Source of the DNA: Candidatus Marsarchaeota archaeon
Lineage (GTDB): Archaea > Micrarchaeota > Micrarchaeia > Micrarchaeales > Micrarchaeaceae
Assembly: GCA_023485295.1 (NCBI GenBank)
Contig: JAMCZQ010000004.1
Coordinates: 33,458-97,457, forward strand
Direction: 5' to 3'
Length of the DNA: 64,000 nt
Below the pieces are notes generated by a model. It was not told where the DNA came from. It searched no databases and saw nothing but the letters and a program-made list of their open reading frames with translations. Positions 1-10,558 of the stretch are shown here, in pieces. Made by a program: the position numbers and the translations under genes. The first letter of the stretch is position 1. Every line of letters begins with the position of its first letter.

Positions 1-1
1 T

Positions 2-3000
2 CTTAGCGTTTATCTGCATCCTGAGCTCGAGCCTGCTGTAGTGAGCCAACCTACCTCAACCTACACGCTTGACGTAGGTCAGACAATGACCATAAGCGCA
101 TCTTCAGCTAGCGGAGGAACCCCGCCATACACATATACATGGTCGATAGCTAGCGGCACATCATGCCCTAGATTTGTGGTACCTGGAAATGTGCATGAAT
201 TTAGCTATACCCCAACAGGTCCATCGAGCAATTGTGAATTTACCATAGCCACAGAAGATAGTGCATCTACACCAGAGACAGGTACAAGCACAACATCAAA
301 TATAATTATTGATTCTAAGCCTGTAGTTTCATTGTCACCAACAAATCCAGTAATAGATGCAGGCCAAAGCATAGCTCTACATGCATCAGTCACTGGCGGC
401 ACCGGTCAGTTCTCATACCAGTGGTATACAGGAATCCCAGGCGGCAGCAACACACTAATAAGTGGAGCCACTGGCACTTCGTATGACGCAAATACACCAT
501 CTACAACCTCATACTTTGTAGTGGTCACAGACACAGGCACAAATACGCCATATACATTCAATTCCATAAAAGACACAGTCACAGTAGATGCAGATCCATC
601 AGTAACAGTATTGCCCCCAACTTCAACACTTGATGTAGGTCAGTCAGAAACGCTTTCTGCATCAGTCACTGATGGTACAGGCTCGTTCTCATACCAGTGG
701 TACAACGACACAAAAGGAACAGGCGCAGCAATACCAGACGCAACATCATCCTCGTACACATTCAACGCAAACAACGCAAACACGTTCGAATATTACGTGG
801 TGGTCACAGACACAGGCACAACAACAGGTGCAACGCCTACTATTACTGCTACGTCAAACAATGCAGTAATAACTGTTAACAAGGATCCGTCTATTGCAAT
901 ATTCCCATCATCTGCCACAATTGACGCAGGCCAGACAATAAAGTTCACAAACAAAACGTCGGATGGAACAGGTCCGTTTACCTACTCGTATTCCGTATCT
1001 CCAAACAACGGATTCACTAAAAACGACAACAGCTTCACATTCACAACACCAAACACTTACACCGTGAAAGAAACCGTAACTGACGCAAACGGAGAAACTG
1101 CCAATGCAGTTTCAACAGTCACAGTTGATGCAGATCCATCAGTAACAGTATCGCCCCCAACTTCAACACTTGATGCAGGCCAGTCCGAAACGCTTTCGGC
1201 ATCAGTCACCGGCGGCACCGGCACATATAGCTACCAGTGGTACAACGACACAACAGGCAAAGGCACAACAATATCCGGCGCAACATCATCCTCGTACGCA
1301 TTCACCGCAAACAACGCAAACACGTTCAAATATTACGTGGTGGTCACAGACACAGGCACAACAACAGGTGCAACGCCTACGATTACCGCTACGTCAAACA
1401 ATGCAATAGTAAATGTATATAACGACATTACTCCATCTGATATAATCATATCTCCAAGCCCATTCACCGTAGACGTGGGCCAAAGCATAGCCCTGCACGC
1501 ATCAGTCACCGGCGGCACAGGCACATATAGCTACCAGTGGTACCTCAACGGCAATACATTCGGCACGGATTCAGACACTCTTACCTTTAACGGAAACAGC
1601 TCTACTCTATCAACTTCGGTAAATAGAATAGAATTAAAAGTAACAGATACAGGAACGTCTGTAACTCCATACCTAAGTGCAAACTCGCCAATAGATTATG
1701 GCACTGTTAACACAGCTCCTTCCGTAACCCTTACGCCAAGCAATTCCGTCTTAGACGCCGGTCAGTACGAGACATTCACAATGTCTGTAACAGGCGGCAC
1801 CGGTCCCTTCAATGTAGAGCTTTACAACATAACAGGCAATACTATAGTCGGCAGTGTCATAGTACCATACGATGGTAGCAACACAATAACTTTCAAGACA
1901 TCAAAAATAGGCTCATTCAATTATAACGCCATCGCAACAGACGAAGGCACATCAGGGCATTATACATTCTCTTCTGTAACTAATACAATAACTGTAGACT
2001 CTGCCCTTTCCGCAAATCCGATATCGATAAACGGCACAAAGTTTGACATAGGGCAAAGCATTGCGCTTTCAACAACCCCTCCAACAACAGGAACGCCTCC
2101 ATACACCTATGACTTCATAATAGAGAGTTCCACAGGAACAACACTGTTCTCTTCAGGCTACACATCATCAAACACATACATGTACCCTGCGAACACTCTT
2201 GACACAGATATTGCCAACGTAATAGTAAAAGACAGCGCATCAACACCTTCATTCTCAACATCAAATACTGTAACATTCACAACAGTATCAACTCCGTCCG
2301 TAACCCTAACGCCAAGCAACACGACTCTTGATGCTGGTCAGTACGAGACATTCACAATGTCAGTCACCGGCGGCACCGGTCCATTCAACGTAGAGCTCTA
2401 CAACGTTTCAGGCGGAAAGCCTGTCGGCAACGTCATAGTGCTATACGATGGTAGCAACACAATAACTTTCAAGACATCAAACACAGGTCCGTTCGAATAC
2501 AACGCCATCGCAACAGACGAAGGCACCACGGATCCATACACATTCAGCTCGAACACTGAACTTATTGGAGTAAACAGCAAGCCATCCATAACCCTAACGC
2601 CAAGCAACACGACTCTTGATGCTGGTCAGTACGAGACATTCACAATGTCAGTCACCGGCGGCACCGGCCCGTTCGACGTAGAGCTCTATAACATCACTGG
2701 TGGAAAGTCTGCCGGAAATGTCATAATACCATATGGCGGCAGCAACACCATAAGCTTCCAGGCAGGCTCCAACACACTATCAAACGCATTCGAATACAAC
2801 GCCATCGCAACAGACGAAGGCACCACAACACCTTACACATTCAACTCTGCAAGCAATACAATAACAGTATCTCCAGCGCCTACATTAACTCTAACTCCTT
2901 CATCGTACTCTGCTGACGCCGGCCAGTACATAATTTATACGGCCAAAGTGTCGGACGCAGGCTTCGGACCATTCAGAGTGCATCTTATGCTAGATAATGT

Positions 3001-6000
3001 GATTGTGGCAACGGATACGATAACATCTCGTGGAGGCACGGCAACATTATCATATCTTACAAGCAACGCAAATATAGGCGTGCTTTCATTCAATGCCGTA
3101 GGAACAGACGAAGGCACCACAACGCCTTACGTGTTCAACTCTCTTCCGGTAACCGCTAACGTATATGCAACTCCAACAACAACGCTTGAACCTAGCAACT
3201 CAACGCTTGATGCCGGCCAGTACGAATCGATAAAAGCTCCAATAAGCGGAGGCTCTGGCTACTTTACTGTAGATTTCGTTAGCAAAAATGGAAACATACT
3301 GCATACAGACACGCTTACTCCAGGAAACAGCATTGCCTATTACAACTATTCCACAACGGATACTGGCACGTTTGTTGACCACATATCCGCTAAAGACACC
3401 GGCGTTACAATACCATACAGCTTCAATTCGCCTACAAACACGATCTATGTATATCAGGCCCCGACAGTGACATCGTTCAGCGTGAGCAACCCAACAATAA
3501 GCAATAGCCAGACAGAATATTTCACTGTAAGCGAGGAATACGGCAAAGGCCCGTTCGAAGTAGAGCTCTTCAACGTAAGCAGCAACAGCAGTGTACCAAT
3601 AACCCCTGGCAATATAGTGACGCCTGGCGGCAGCAACACCATAGGCCTTCCAATGGGCAAGACAGGAAGCTTCACATACAAGATGCTGCTGACTGACTTG
3701 GGCACCACAACGCCATACAAGTTCAATTCGTCAACCGAAACCATAAACGTGTACGAGGCCTCTGGTGCAACCCTTAGCGGCAATACGCCACTAGATTCCG
3801 GAGAAACAGAAACCCTTACTGTGGACATCTCCAACGGCATAGGGCCATTCGAAGTGGAGCTGTACAATATGACAGGAAGCAAGGAGCTCACAAGCTTCAG
3901 CGTGTCAAATTCGGTAAGGTCTGGAAGCTATTCATTCACTGTCGGATCGTTGTCCAACGGTGCAGCGTTTGAGTACAATGCAATAGTTACAGATGAAGCA
4001 ACAAAGCAGGTAGTATCATCCAATCCTTTCACCGTGACTGTAAACACGGCTCTTGGTGCGCCTCACGCCCCGAGCATTTCAGCCCAGAAAATAGACCAGG
4101 GCCAGACAGAAACAGTTACTGATACTATTCCAAGCACAGGCACAAAGCAATACACCTATGAATGGCTAGTAAGCCATAATGGCGGCAGCTATAGCGAGGC
4201 TTTAAGCAGCGAGTGCGCAGTGCCAAGCGGCACTGCCTCTGCAGGACAGCTTGTAACATGCAGCTTCGATACAAATCAAACAACTCTTACCGGAAACTAT
4301 ATATACAAATTGCAGGTGACAGATTCTGCAGAGCAGCCAAGCACCGTAACATCAGCACCATCAAATGCAGTAACACTTGCTGCTATACTTATTTCCACCA
4401 TAAGCTCAGCTCCATCTACGATAGACGCCGGCCAGTCAATCTTAATGTCAGGCAGTGCATCCGGAGGGTTTACGCCTTATTCGTACCAGTGGCTTGCAAA
4501 AGCTCCAGGCCAGAGCGCGTACACGGCAAGTGAAGCCAATACTCTCTGCGGAAGCTCTGCACAGTCAAGCTCTTGCGACTTTACAACTGCATCAACAGCC
4601 AATCCTGGATTATATGGACTGGAGCTCGTAGCCACAGACAGCGCCACAACTCCAGAAACTGTTACCTCTGCTCCAGTAGCAGTCACAGTAGATGCAGATC
4701 CATCAGTAACAGTATCGCCCCCAACTTCAACGCTTGACGTCGGCCAGTCCGAAACGCTTTCGGCATCAGTCACCGGCGGCACCGGCACATATAGCTACCA
4801 GTGGTATAACGACACAACAGGAACAGGCGCAACAATACTAGGCGCAATATCATCCTCGTACGCATTCACCGCAAACAACGCAAACACGTTCAAATATTAC
4901 GTGGTGGTCACAGACACAGGCACAACAACAGGTGCAACGCCTACGATTACTGCTACGTCAAACAACGCAATAATCACTGTGAGCAATAACCCTTCACTTA
5001 CAATATCTCCGTCATCTGCCACAATTGACGCTGGCCAAACAATAAAGTTCACAAACCATACGTCATACGGAACATCTCCATATACCTACTCGTATTCCGT
5101 ATCGCCAAGCACCGGATTCACTGAAAACGACAACAGTTTCACATTCGCAACAGCAGGCACTTACACCGTGAAAGAAACCGTAACTGACGCAAACGGAGAA
5201 ACTGCCAATGCAGTTTCAACAGTCACGGTTAATACAAAACCAACGGTTACGCTGACGCCTTATAGCGGCAACACGATAGGCAATGAGTTCGATAGCAACC
5301 AAGTAATAACATACAACGTAATGGTCACCGGTGGAGTCGGTCCGTTCGACGTAGAGCTTTACAACATAACAGGCAATACCATAGTCGGCAACTTAATAAC
5401 CTCACCAGGCGGCAGCAACACAATAAGCTTCAATGCATTGGATACAGGATCAAATACGCTCATACTGACTTACAACGCCATCGCAACAGACACAGGCACC
5501 ACGATACCATACACATTCAGCTCTGCAAGCAATACAATATACGTACATCCTGCTCTCGGCTCTGGGCTTATGCTCAGCAACGCCACTTTGGATGTAGGGC
5601 AGTCAACACTAATAACGGCAGAGATACATGGAGGCACCCCGCCATATACGTATGAATTCGAGCTAGGCAACACTATAATTAATACAAACAATACTGCAAA
5701 TACTATAGCATCGTATTTCTTCACGCCAAACAGCATGGAAACTGGCAACAGCGTGACTGTCAACGTACTTGTCACGGATAGCGCAACAACTCCAGCGCAC
5801 GAAACACTTAGCAACACAATAACAATAATGCCACAGCCAACAGTCACAATAACGCCTAACGCAACAGCTTTCTATCCAGGAAACGTGATAACATACAAAG
5901 TAATGGTAACCAACGGCATAGGCCCATTCAATGTAGAGCTTTACAACATCACCGGTGGAAAGCCAGTTGGCAACGTCATAGTGCCATACGATGGCAGCAA

Positions 6001-6817
6001 CACCATAAGCTTCAATGCCTTAAATTCAGGTACAAGCCCGCTTACACTGAGTTACAACGCCATCGCAACAGATACTGGTACAAAAACCCCATACACATTC
6101 AGCTCTGCAAGCAATACGATAACGGTTTATAACAAGAGCGTTACTACAACTACTACGACAACCACAACAACCACTACTACAACGACCACAACCATAGCTC
6201 CATCTAATGGCGGCGGCACCGGCGGCGGCGCAGGAGCCCCACCATCCTCTGGAGGTGCAGGCGCTTTTGTACCTACTGTGACAAGCTTCAACACAACGAA
6301 TTCCACATGCTACCAGATAGTTAACTTCACGCAGCACAACTTCGAAATATTGAACTTCAGCAGCATAAGGCTTAAGATAACCGAGAACTACATAAGCCCG
6401 AACGACTCAGGCGTAAGCGTGAACAGCACGGCATACGAGCTTTTCGTCGGCAAGCAGGTCAATTTCACATTAGGCGGCAGCAAGTTCTACCTGCTCATGA
6501 CAAACCTGTCTTACATACCAAAGATAGACACTATAAAGCTTGATGTCTGTGAATACAAGCCAACACCTGCAAAGACGACAACCGTGCCAACAACAAGCAC
6601 CACCACTGTACCAACAACTATAGCAACAACCACCATAGCGCCAACAACAAGCGCGACTACGACAGTGCCTCCTCCACCACCTGCAAAGGCAGGTCCATAC
6701 CTAATTGCAGCCGTAATAGCGCTTGCACTGCTGCTGATACTGCTTGGATACTTCCGCAGGACAAGGCGCAATACATCATCCACTGCACAGCACTCTGGAA
6801 GCAAGAAGAACAGGTGA
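2..6817 (+). CDS. Giant Ig-like-repeat surface protein, 5' end outside window
   Basis: The frame is open to the left edge of the window, so the true start and signal peptide lie upstream; the GTG at 41 is internal. At least 2258 residues are visible, made of about twenty Ig-like repeats of 80-100 residues, each opening with a D(A/V)GQ motif and often carrying SVTGGTGPF and VELYN. One repeat type occurs three times almost unchanged (near 583, 1123 and 4683). After the repeats come a run of about 17 Thr, a Gly-rich hinge, a globular domain with two Cys, a second Thr/Pro stalk and a C-terminal membrane helix (GPYLIAAVIALALLLILLGY) followed by basic residues. N-glycosylation sequons are frequent. 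The protein is probably an anchored S-layer or adhesin-like protein; its ligand is unknown. Confidence 0.85.
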   Translation, partial: LSVYLHPELEPAVVSQPTSTYTLDVGQTMTISASSASGGTPPYTYTWSIASGTSCPRFVVPGNVHEFSYTPTGPSSNCEFTIATEDSASTPETGTSTTSNIIIDSKPVVSLSPTNPVIDAGQSIALHASVTGGTGQFSYQWYTGIPGGSNTLISGATGTSYDANTPSTTSYFVVVTDTGTNTPYTFNSIKDTVTVDADPSVTVLPPTSTLDVGQSETLSASVTDGTGSFSYQWYNDTKGTGAAIPDATSSSYTFNANNANTFEYYVVVTDTGTTTGATPTITATSNNAVITVNKDPSIAIFPSSATIDAGQTIKFTNKTSDGTGPFTYSYSVSPNNGFTKNDNSFTFTTPNTYTVKETVTDANGETANAVSTVTVDADPSVTVSPPTSTLDAGQSETLSASVTGGTGTYSYQWYNDTTGKGTTISGATSSSYAFTANNANTFKYYVVVTDTGTTTGATPTITATSNNAIVNVYNDITPSDIIISPSPFTVDVGQSIALHASVTGGTGTYSYQWYLNGNTFGTDSDTLTFNGNSSTLSTSVNRIELKVTDTGTSVTPYLSANSPIDYGTVNTAPSVTLTPSNSVLDAGQYETFTMSVTGGTGPFNVELYNITGNTIVGSVIVPYDGSNTITFKTSKIGSFNYNAIATDEGTSGHYTFSSVTNTITVDSALSANPISINGTKFDIGQSIALSTTPPTTGTPPYTYDFIIESSTGTTLFSSGYTSSNTYMYPANTLDTDIANVIVKDSASTPSFSTSNTVTFTTVSTPSVTLTPSNTTLDAGQYETFTMSVTGGTGPFNVELYNVSGGKPVGNVIVLYDGSNTITFKTSNTGPFEYNAIATDEGTTDPYTFSSNTELIGVNSKPSITLTPSNTTLDAGQYETFTMSVTGGTGPFDVELYNITGGKSAGNVIIPYGGSNTISFQAGSNTLSNAFEYNAIATDEGTTTPYTFNSASNTITVSPAPTLTLTPSSYSADAGQYIIYTAKVSDAGFGPFRVHLMLDNVIVATDTITSRGGTATLSYLTSNANIGVLSFNAVGTDEGTTTPYVFNSLPVTANVYATPTTTLEPSNSTLDAGQYESIKAPISGGSGYFTVDFVSKNGNILHTDTLTPGNSIAYYNYSTTDTGTFVDHISAKDTGVTIPYSFNSPTNTIYVYQAPTVTSFSVSNPTISNSQTEYFTVSEEYGKGPFEVELFNVSSNSSVPITPGNIVTPGGSNTIGLPMGKTGSFTYKMLLTDLGTTTPYKFNSSTETINVYEASGATLSGNTPLDSGETETLTVDISNGIGPFEVELYNMTGSKELTSFSVSNSVRSGSYSFTVGSLSNGAAFEYNAIVTDEATKQVVSSNPFTVTVNTALGAPHAPSISAQKIDQGQTETVTDTIPSTGTKQYTYEWLVSHNGGSYSEALSSECAVPSGTASAGQLVTCSFDTNQTTLTGNYIYKLQVTDSAEQPSTVTSAPSNAVTLAAILISTISSAPSTIDAGQSILMSGSASGGFTPYSYQWLAKAPGQSAYTASEANTLCGSSAQSSSCDFTTASTANPGLYGLELVATDSATTPETVTSAPVAVTVDADPSVTVSPPTSTLDVGQSETLSASVTGGTGTYSYQWYNDTTGTGATILGAISSSYAFTANNANTFKYYVVVTDTGTTTGATPTITATSNNAIITVSNNPSLTISPSSATIDAGQTIKFTNHTSYGTSPYTYSYSVSPSTGFTENDNSFTFATAGTYTVKETVTDANGETANAVSTVTVNTKPTVTLTPYSGNTIGNEFDSNQVITYNVMVTGGVGPFDVELYNITGNTIVGNLITSPGGSNTISFNALDTGSNTLILTYNAIATDTGTTIPYTFSSASNTIYVHPALGSGLMLSNATLDVGQSTLITAEIHGGTPPYTYEFELGNTIINTNNTANTIASYFFTPNSMETGNSVTVNVLVTDSATTPAHETLSNTITIMPQPTVTITPNATAFYPGNVITYKVMVTNGIGPFNVELYNITGGKPVGNVIVPYDGSNTISFNALNSGTSPLTLSYNAIATDTGTKTPYTFSSASNTITVYNKSVTTTTTTTTTTTTTTTTTIAPSNGGGTGGGAGAPPSSGGAGAFVPTVTSFNTTNSTCYQIVNFTQHNFEILNFSSIRLKITENYISPNDSGVSVNSTAYELFVGKQVNFTLGGSKFYLLMTNLSYIPKIDTIKLDVCEYKPTPAKTTTVPTTSTTTVPTTIATTTIAPTTSATTTVPPPPPAKAGPYLIAAVIALALLLILLGYFRRTRRNTSSTAQHSGSKKNR

Positions 6818-6827
6818 TTTAACACTA

Positions 6828-6858
6828 GCGCATGCATTTTTGCATGCGCCTATTTTTT
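6828..6858 (+). terminator. Perfect hairpin with T tract
   Basis: A perfect 9-bp inverted repeat (GCGCATGCA, loop TTTT, TGCATGCGC) lies 11 bases after the surface-protein stop and is followed by six T. It separates this gene from the convergent dcd gene. It resembles an intrinsic terminator; archaeal RNA polymerase mainly needs the T tract. Confidence 0.6.
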
Positions 6859-6901
6859 ATCTTAAGCCTATAGCGGCCAAATCACTGCTTGCTTGCGGTA
6901 T

Positions 6902-7420
6902 TCACGGGCTTTCCTGGCCGTAATACCTGCCTTTGTATGCGCCTCCGCCCCTTGCTTCTTCGAGTATTATCTGGCATATCCTGACGCCAGGCTTGAGCTT
7001 AAGGCTTACTGGGGACAGATTCGCTATTTCAAGCACGACCCTGCCGTCGCTGCCAGGCTGCACGAAGCCGCTGCTTACGTGCACGAGCAGCCCAATCCTT
7101 GCAAACCTCGACCTGCCCTCTATCCTGCCTGAAATCGCCCGCGGCAGGCTTATCCGCTCCATTGTTATGCCGTTTATGAACTGGCCTGGCTTTATCGTTA
7201 TCGAGCCTTTCTCTGATATCCTGACCAGCCTGCTAACTACCTTGTGGTCCAGGTTGTCATCCACTTCAAGGGCCTTCGCGCTGCTGCTGAAAACCCTGAA
7301 TTCATCGCCAAGCCTCAGGTCTATGGACCCTGGGCCTATCTGCGAGTAGTCAAACGGCTCTATCCTGAGCTTGCCGCTTGCAAGCAGCTTCCTTATGCCA
7401 TTATGCGTTATTACTGACAT
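6902..7420 (-). CDS. dcd: dCTP deaminase
   Basis: A 172-residue protein of the trimeric dUTPase/dCTP deaminase superfamily, about normal length for an archaeal Dcd. It shows the N-terminal block IGPGSIDLRLG, the nucleotide-binding segment RIEGRSRFARIGLLVH, and GRVVLEIAN with the expected catalytic Glu, followed by LKPGVRICQI. It deaminates dCTP to dUTP and, in bifunctional archaeal forms, also hydrolyses it to dUMP. That would feed the flavin-dependent thymidylate synthase encoded at 33.4 kb. It stands alone, convergent with the surface-protein gene. Mono- versus bifunctional activity cannot be decided from the sequence. Confidence 0.88.
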   Translation of the reverse strand: MSVITHNGIRKLLASGKLRIEPFDYSQIGPGSIDLRLGDEFRVFSSSAKALEVDDNLDHKVVSRLVRISEKGSITIKPGQFINGITMERISLPRAISGRIEGRSRFARIGLLVHVSSGFVQPGSDGRVVLEIANLSPVSLKLKPGVRICQIILEEARGGGAYKGRYYGQESP

Positions 7421-7673
7421 CCGCTATGGAATTGAAAGGATAAAGCTTAATTACAATAGCACGCAAGGCATGCCAGGCTGCAGCGAAAATGCCTTTAAGA
7501 TTTTTGCTAAAAATCCATTGCATTTTTGCCTTTTGCAGGTCGTAGAATTGCGAAATTTCCCTCTTTAAATTTTTTACTATATTCTAAACGAAAAACCGCA
7601 AACCTTAAATACAAATGCTTAAAAAATAAGTTTAAAGCTGATTATAAATTAAATTTTATTTGAAGGTAATGCG

Positions 7674-9362
7674 ATGGCAAAGTACGTATTGGTTTCAGAT
7701 TCAAGCCTCTCAGCAAGCTACCGGGACTTTCCGCTCCTGGAATTCCTGCCAAGCGCCCCTGCGCACGCAGTTCCTAATTCGATATACTACTTCCTGAAAG
7801 GCCCGCTCTACGATGCAGACTCGGAAGGCAGGTCGAAGATAACCACCTATGCGCTTAGGAAGCTTGAAGCCGCGCTGCTCCAGAGGAACAGCAGGAGCGA
7901 CGTTGTGGTGGCTCACGAGGACCACCTCGGCCAGCTCATAACTGACGATACTGAAATCATAGCGGTCAACACCATGGACCCGCTCGGCATAGGCCCGCTT
8001 ACAATGTCATATTTTGTGCTTATGGGCGCCGAGAAAGGCGCATGGGTCGCCAAGGAATGGCGCGCCCTGATGGCCAAGATAAACGCCGCAAGAAAGGGCA
8101 AAAAGGCCAAGCTCGTGGTCGGCGGCCCAGGCGTATGGGAATTTACCATACACCCGGAAGAGCTTGACGCGATGAACATAGACTATGCGTTCCAGGGCGA
8201 GTCCGAGGACGTCATATGCGACCTGTTCGAGCAGCTTTCCGCAGGCTCGCTGGACAAGAACGAATTCTTCGAAGGCTATATGACAATAGACGATGATTTC
8301 CACAGGAGCTATGTCAGCAATCCCAAATTCATATCAAGGAACAAAAGCATAGGCACTTCTGTGCCGTTGGAAAAGATCCCGCTGATACAGGGCCCTGTGC
8401 ACTCAGGCATGGTCGAGATAATGCGCGGCTGCGGAATAGGTTGCGATTTCTGCGAGGTCACGCTAAGGCCGCTGAGATACTATACCAATGAAATGATAAG
8501 GAAGGAAATAGAGGTGAACGTCAAGCTTGGCGGATTCGACAACGCCTGGCTCCATACTGACGAGTTCTTCGGCTTCAGGCACACAAAGCCGACATTCGAG
8601 CCCAACGAGGAAGCCCTGATAGACCTTGTAACGAACGTCATGTCAATAAAAGGCGTGAGGCGCACCAACCCCACGCATGCAAGAATATCTCCGGCAGCAG
8701 CCTATCCAGAGCTTATAGAGAAGCTTTCTAGGATAATGAAGGCAGGCCTGTCCAACTGGATAGGCGTGCAGGTGGGCGTCGAGACAGGCAGCGACATACT
8801 TGCAAAGAAGCACATGCCAAACAAGACCCTGCCGCTGAAGATAGGCGCGGACGGCAGCTGGAGCGAGATCGTATGGCGCGGCACAAGGAACATGAACAAG
8901 TACTACTGGAGGCCGGCGTTTACAATACAGTCTGGCCAAAGGGACGAGACGCCTGAAGACAACTGGGACACTGTAGCGCTTATAAACAAGATGAGCAATT
9001 CCTACGTCGACAGAAGGCCTTTGGAGTTCACAATAACGCCGATGCAGAATGTGCCTCTCGGCCTTATAAAAAGCAAGGGCTTCAGCGTAGGCATGCTCAC
9101 GGAATCGCAGTTCGCAATGTACTACGCAAGCTACAGGCACCTTTACAAGATGGCGCTTAGGAACGCAAGGCGCGAAAGCAAGGGCAATCCTGTTGTCAAG
9201 ATGGGCACTGCATCAGTAATATCGCTTGGCGGCTGGGTCATGATGAAGTTCGTGGAGAAGCTTGCAAGGAAGGCTGGAGTAGACATAGAGAAGGTGAAGC
9301 GCTACGGCCTTACAAGCGAGTCGGAAAAGATCGAAACCCTGGTGGAATTCAACAAGACGTGA
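7674..9362 (+). CDS. B12-binding-type radical SAM protein
   Basis: A 562-residue protein. Residues about 75-190 look like a cobalamin-binding Rossmann domain (AVNTMDPLGIGP, KLVVGGPGVWEF). The radical SAM core follows, with C253-x3-C257-x2-C260 in RGCGIGCDFCE to bind the 4Fe-4S cluster, and a GVQVGVETGSD strand typical of COG1032 enzymes. A HisxxGly cobalamin motif is not obvious, so B12 may bind base-off or not at all. The ATG follows GAAGGT at 7662 and TATA-like stretches near 7605 and 7630. The gene is 6 bp upstream of apt and probably cotranscribed with it. The substrate is unknown; family members methylate or rearrange lipids, tRNA or natural products. Confidence 0.8.
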   Translation: MAKYVLVSDSSLSASYRDFPLLEFLPSAPAHAVPNSIYYFLKGPLYDADSEGRSKITTYALRKLEAALLQRNSRSDVVVAHEDHLGQLITDDTEIIAVNTMDPLGIGPLTMSYFVLMGAEKGAWVAKEWRALMAKINAARKGKKAKLVVGGPGVWEFTIHPEELDAMNIDYAFQGESEDVICDLFEQLSAGSLDKNEFFEGYMTIDDDFHRSYVSNPKFISRNKSIGTSVPLEKIPLIQGPVHSGMVEIMRGCGIGCDFCEVTLRPLRYYTNEMIRKEIEVNVKLGGFDNAWLHTDEFFGFRHTKPTFEPNEEALIDLVTNVMSIKGVRRTNPTHARISPAAAYPELIEKLSRIMKAGLSNWIGVQVGVETGSDILAKKHMPNKTLPLKIGADGSWSEIVWRGTRNMNKYYWRPAFTIQSGQRDETPEDNWDTVALINKMSNSYVDRRPLEFTITPMQNVPLGLIKSKGFSVGMLTESQFAMYYASYRHLYKMALRNARRESKGNPVVKMGTASVISLGGWVMMKFVEKLARKAGVDIEKVKRYGLTSESEKIETLVEFNKT

Positions 9363-9368
9363 CCCCTG

Positions 9369-9902
9369 ATGCTTCTTAATGAAGAGCTGCGCAATGCGAT
9401 CATAGACATACCCGATTATCCAAAAAAGGGAGTTGCATTCAAGGACGTCACGCCAGTATTCCAGGACGGCGGCTTATTCTCAAAAACTGTTGAAGCGCTA
9501 GCTGCAGAGCTTGCTGGCATTGGCATTGGCAAGGGCTGCTTCATAGCAGGCGTCGAGGCAAGGGGCTTCATAATAGGCGCTGCCCTGGCGCTTAAGCTGA
9601 ACACCGGGTTCGTGCCGATAAGGAAGGCAGGCAAGCTGCCGAGGGCTGCGATAAAGGAGAGCTATGAGCTTGAGTACGGGACCGCTTCAATAGAGATGGA
9701 AAGCGATGCAATGCCGAAAGGCTCGCGCGTTGTAATAGCCGACGACCTGCTTGCTACAGGCGGCACTTCAATAGCCGCCTACAATCTTGTAAGAAGGCAA
9801 GGCTCAAACCCCGTGGCGTTCGCCTTTATCGTAGAGCTCTCATACCTGAACGGCAGGCGCAGGCTTCCGTGCAAAGCGGTGTCGCTGCTTTCCTACGCAT
9901 GA
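9369..9902 (+). CDS. apt: Adenine phosphoribosyltransferase
   Basis: A 177-residue type I phosphoribosyltransferase that salvages adenine with PRPP to AMP in the cytoplasm. The N-terminus has the Apt signature DIPDYPKKGVAFKDVTPVF. GVEARGFIIG is the adenine/PPi loop, and VVIADDLLATGGTS near residues 120-134 is the PRPP-binding motif. Length matches bacterial-type Apt. It begins 6 bp after the radical SAM stop, suggesting one transcript. Confidence 0.92.
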   Translation: MLLNEELRNAIIDIPDYPKKGVAFKDVTPVFQDGGLFSKTVEALAAELAGIGIGKGCFIAGVEARGFIIGAALALKLNTGFVPIRKAGKLPRAAIKESYELEYGTASIEMESDAMPKGSRVVIADDLLATGGTSIAAYNLVRRQGSNPVAFAFIVELSYLNGRRRLPCKAVSLLSYA

Positions 9903-9940
9903 TGCAAAGTTTTAAAAAATGCCTGCAAAAAAGGTAGATT

Positions 9941-10558
9941 ATGGAAGATTATGAAATAATAGAGCATGCAAAATCCCCTGAAAAGGACATTGCGTACATA
10001 ATAAAGGCGATAAATTACGCAATCCCTACATATATACGCATAGAATCTGGCAAGGAGATAAATGTCGGCAGCATCGTGCAGGTCGAAGGCAAGCAGGTGT
10101 TTTTCAGCAAGGAGGCCATAGGCTCAGTAAGCGAGCTTAAAAGCGGCGCTGGCATTCCTATAAACACTGACTATGACATAAAATACACTGGTGGCTATTC
10201 CAAGGACGGCAAGACCATATACCTCGCTCGCACATTTCCAAAGACCCTGCAAATAGACGGGAAGGAGGTAAGCATGCTCGAATCCATAGGCAGGCACCAC
10301 GAGCTGGTGGAGAAATGGCTCGTTGACGACATGTACGAATATGCTTACGCCCACGAGATAGCTACGAAGATAGAGAGGCAGTACGTGGAGTCTCTTGGCG
10401 TAAGCTGGGAATCCTACAATGCTGCGGTCGGAAAATATCTTCATGATAATTACGAGAAGAAGCTGGAGCGCAGCCCTGCCGACCTTGACGTATCCCCATA
10501 CGTCTATTCAAACGACACGGAAGCCATGAAGGAAATACGCGAGAGCGTAGCTCCCTGA
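9941..10558 (+). CDS. Uncharacterised 205-residue protein
   Basis: I do not recognise a family. It is a soluble, acidic protein without signal peptide or membrane segment. The N-terminal 100 residues look beta-rich (NVGSIVQVEGKQVFF, DIKYTGGYSKDGKTIYLART). The C-terminal half is helical and carries IGRHHELVEKWL and YAHEIATKIERQYV, two helices each bearing His-Glu pairs that could form a metal site, which is speculation. It starts 38 bp after apt on the same strand and is likely in the same operon. Confidence 0.6.
   Translation: MEDYEIIEHAKSPEKDIAYIIKAINYAIPTYIRIESGKEINVGSIVQVEGKQVFFSKEAIGSVSELKSGAGIPINTDYDIKYTGGYSKDGKTIYLARTFPKTLQIDGKEVSMLESIGRHHELVEKWLVDDMYEYAYAHEIATKIERQYVESLGVSWESYNAAVGKYLHDNYEKKLERSPADLDVSPYVYSNDTEAMKEIRESVAP

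Noticed and set aside
3454..3891. 145-codon minus-strand frame within the giant surface protein
   Set aside because: It is antisense to repetitive coding DNA with the strong codon bias of the plus strand; several such frames recur at each repeat.
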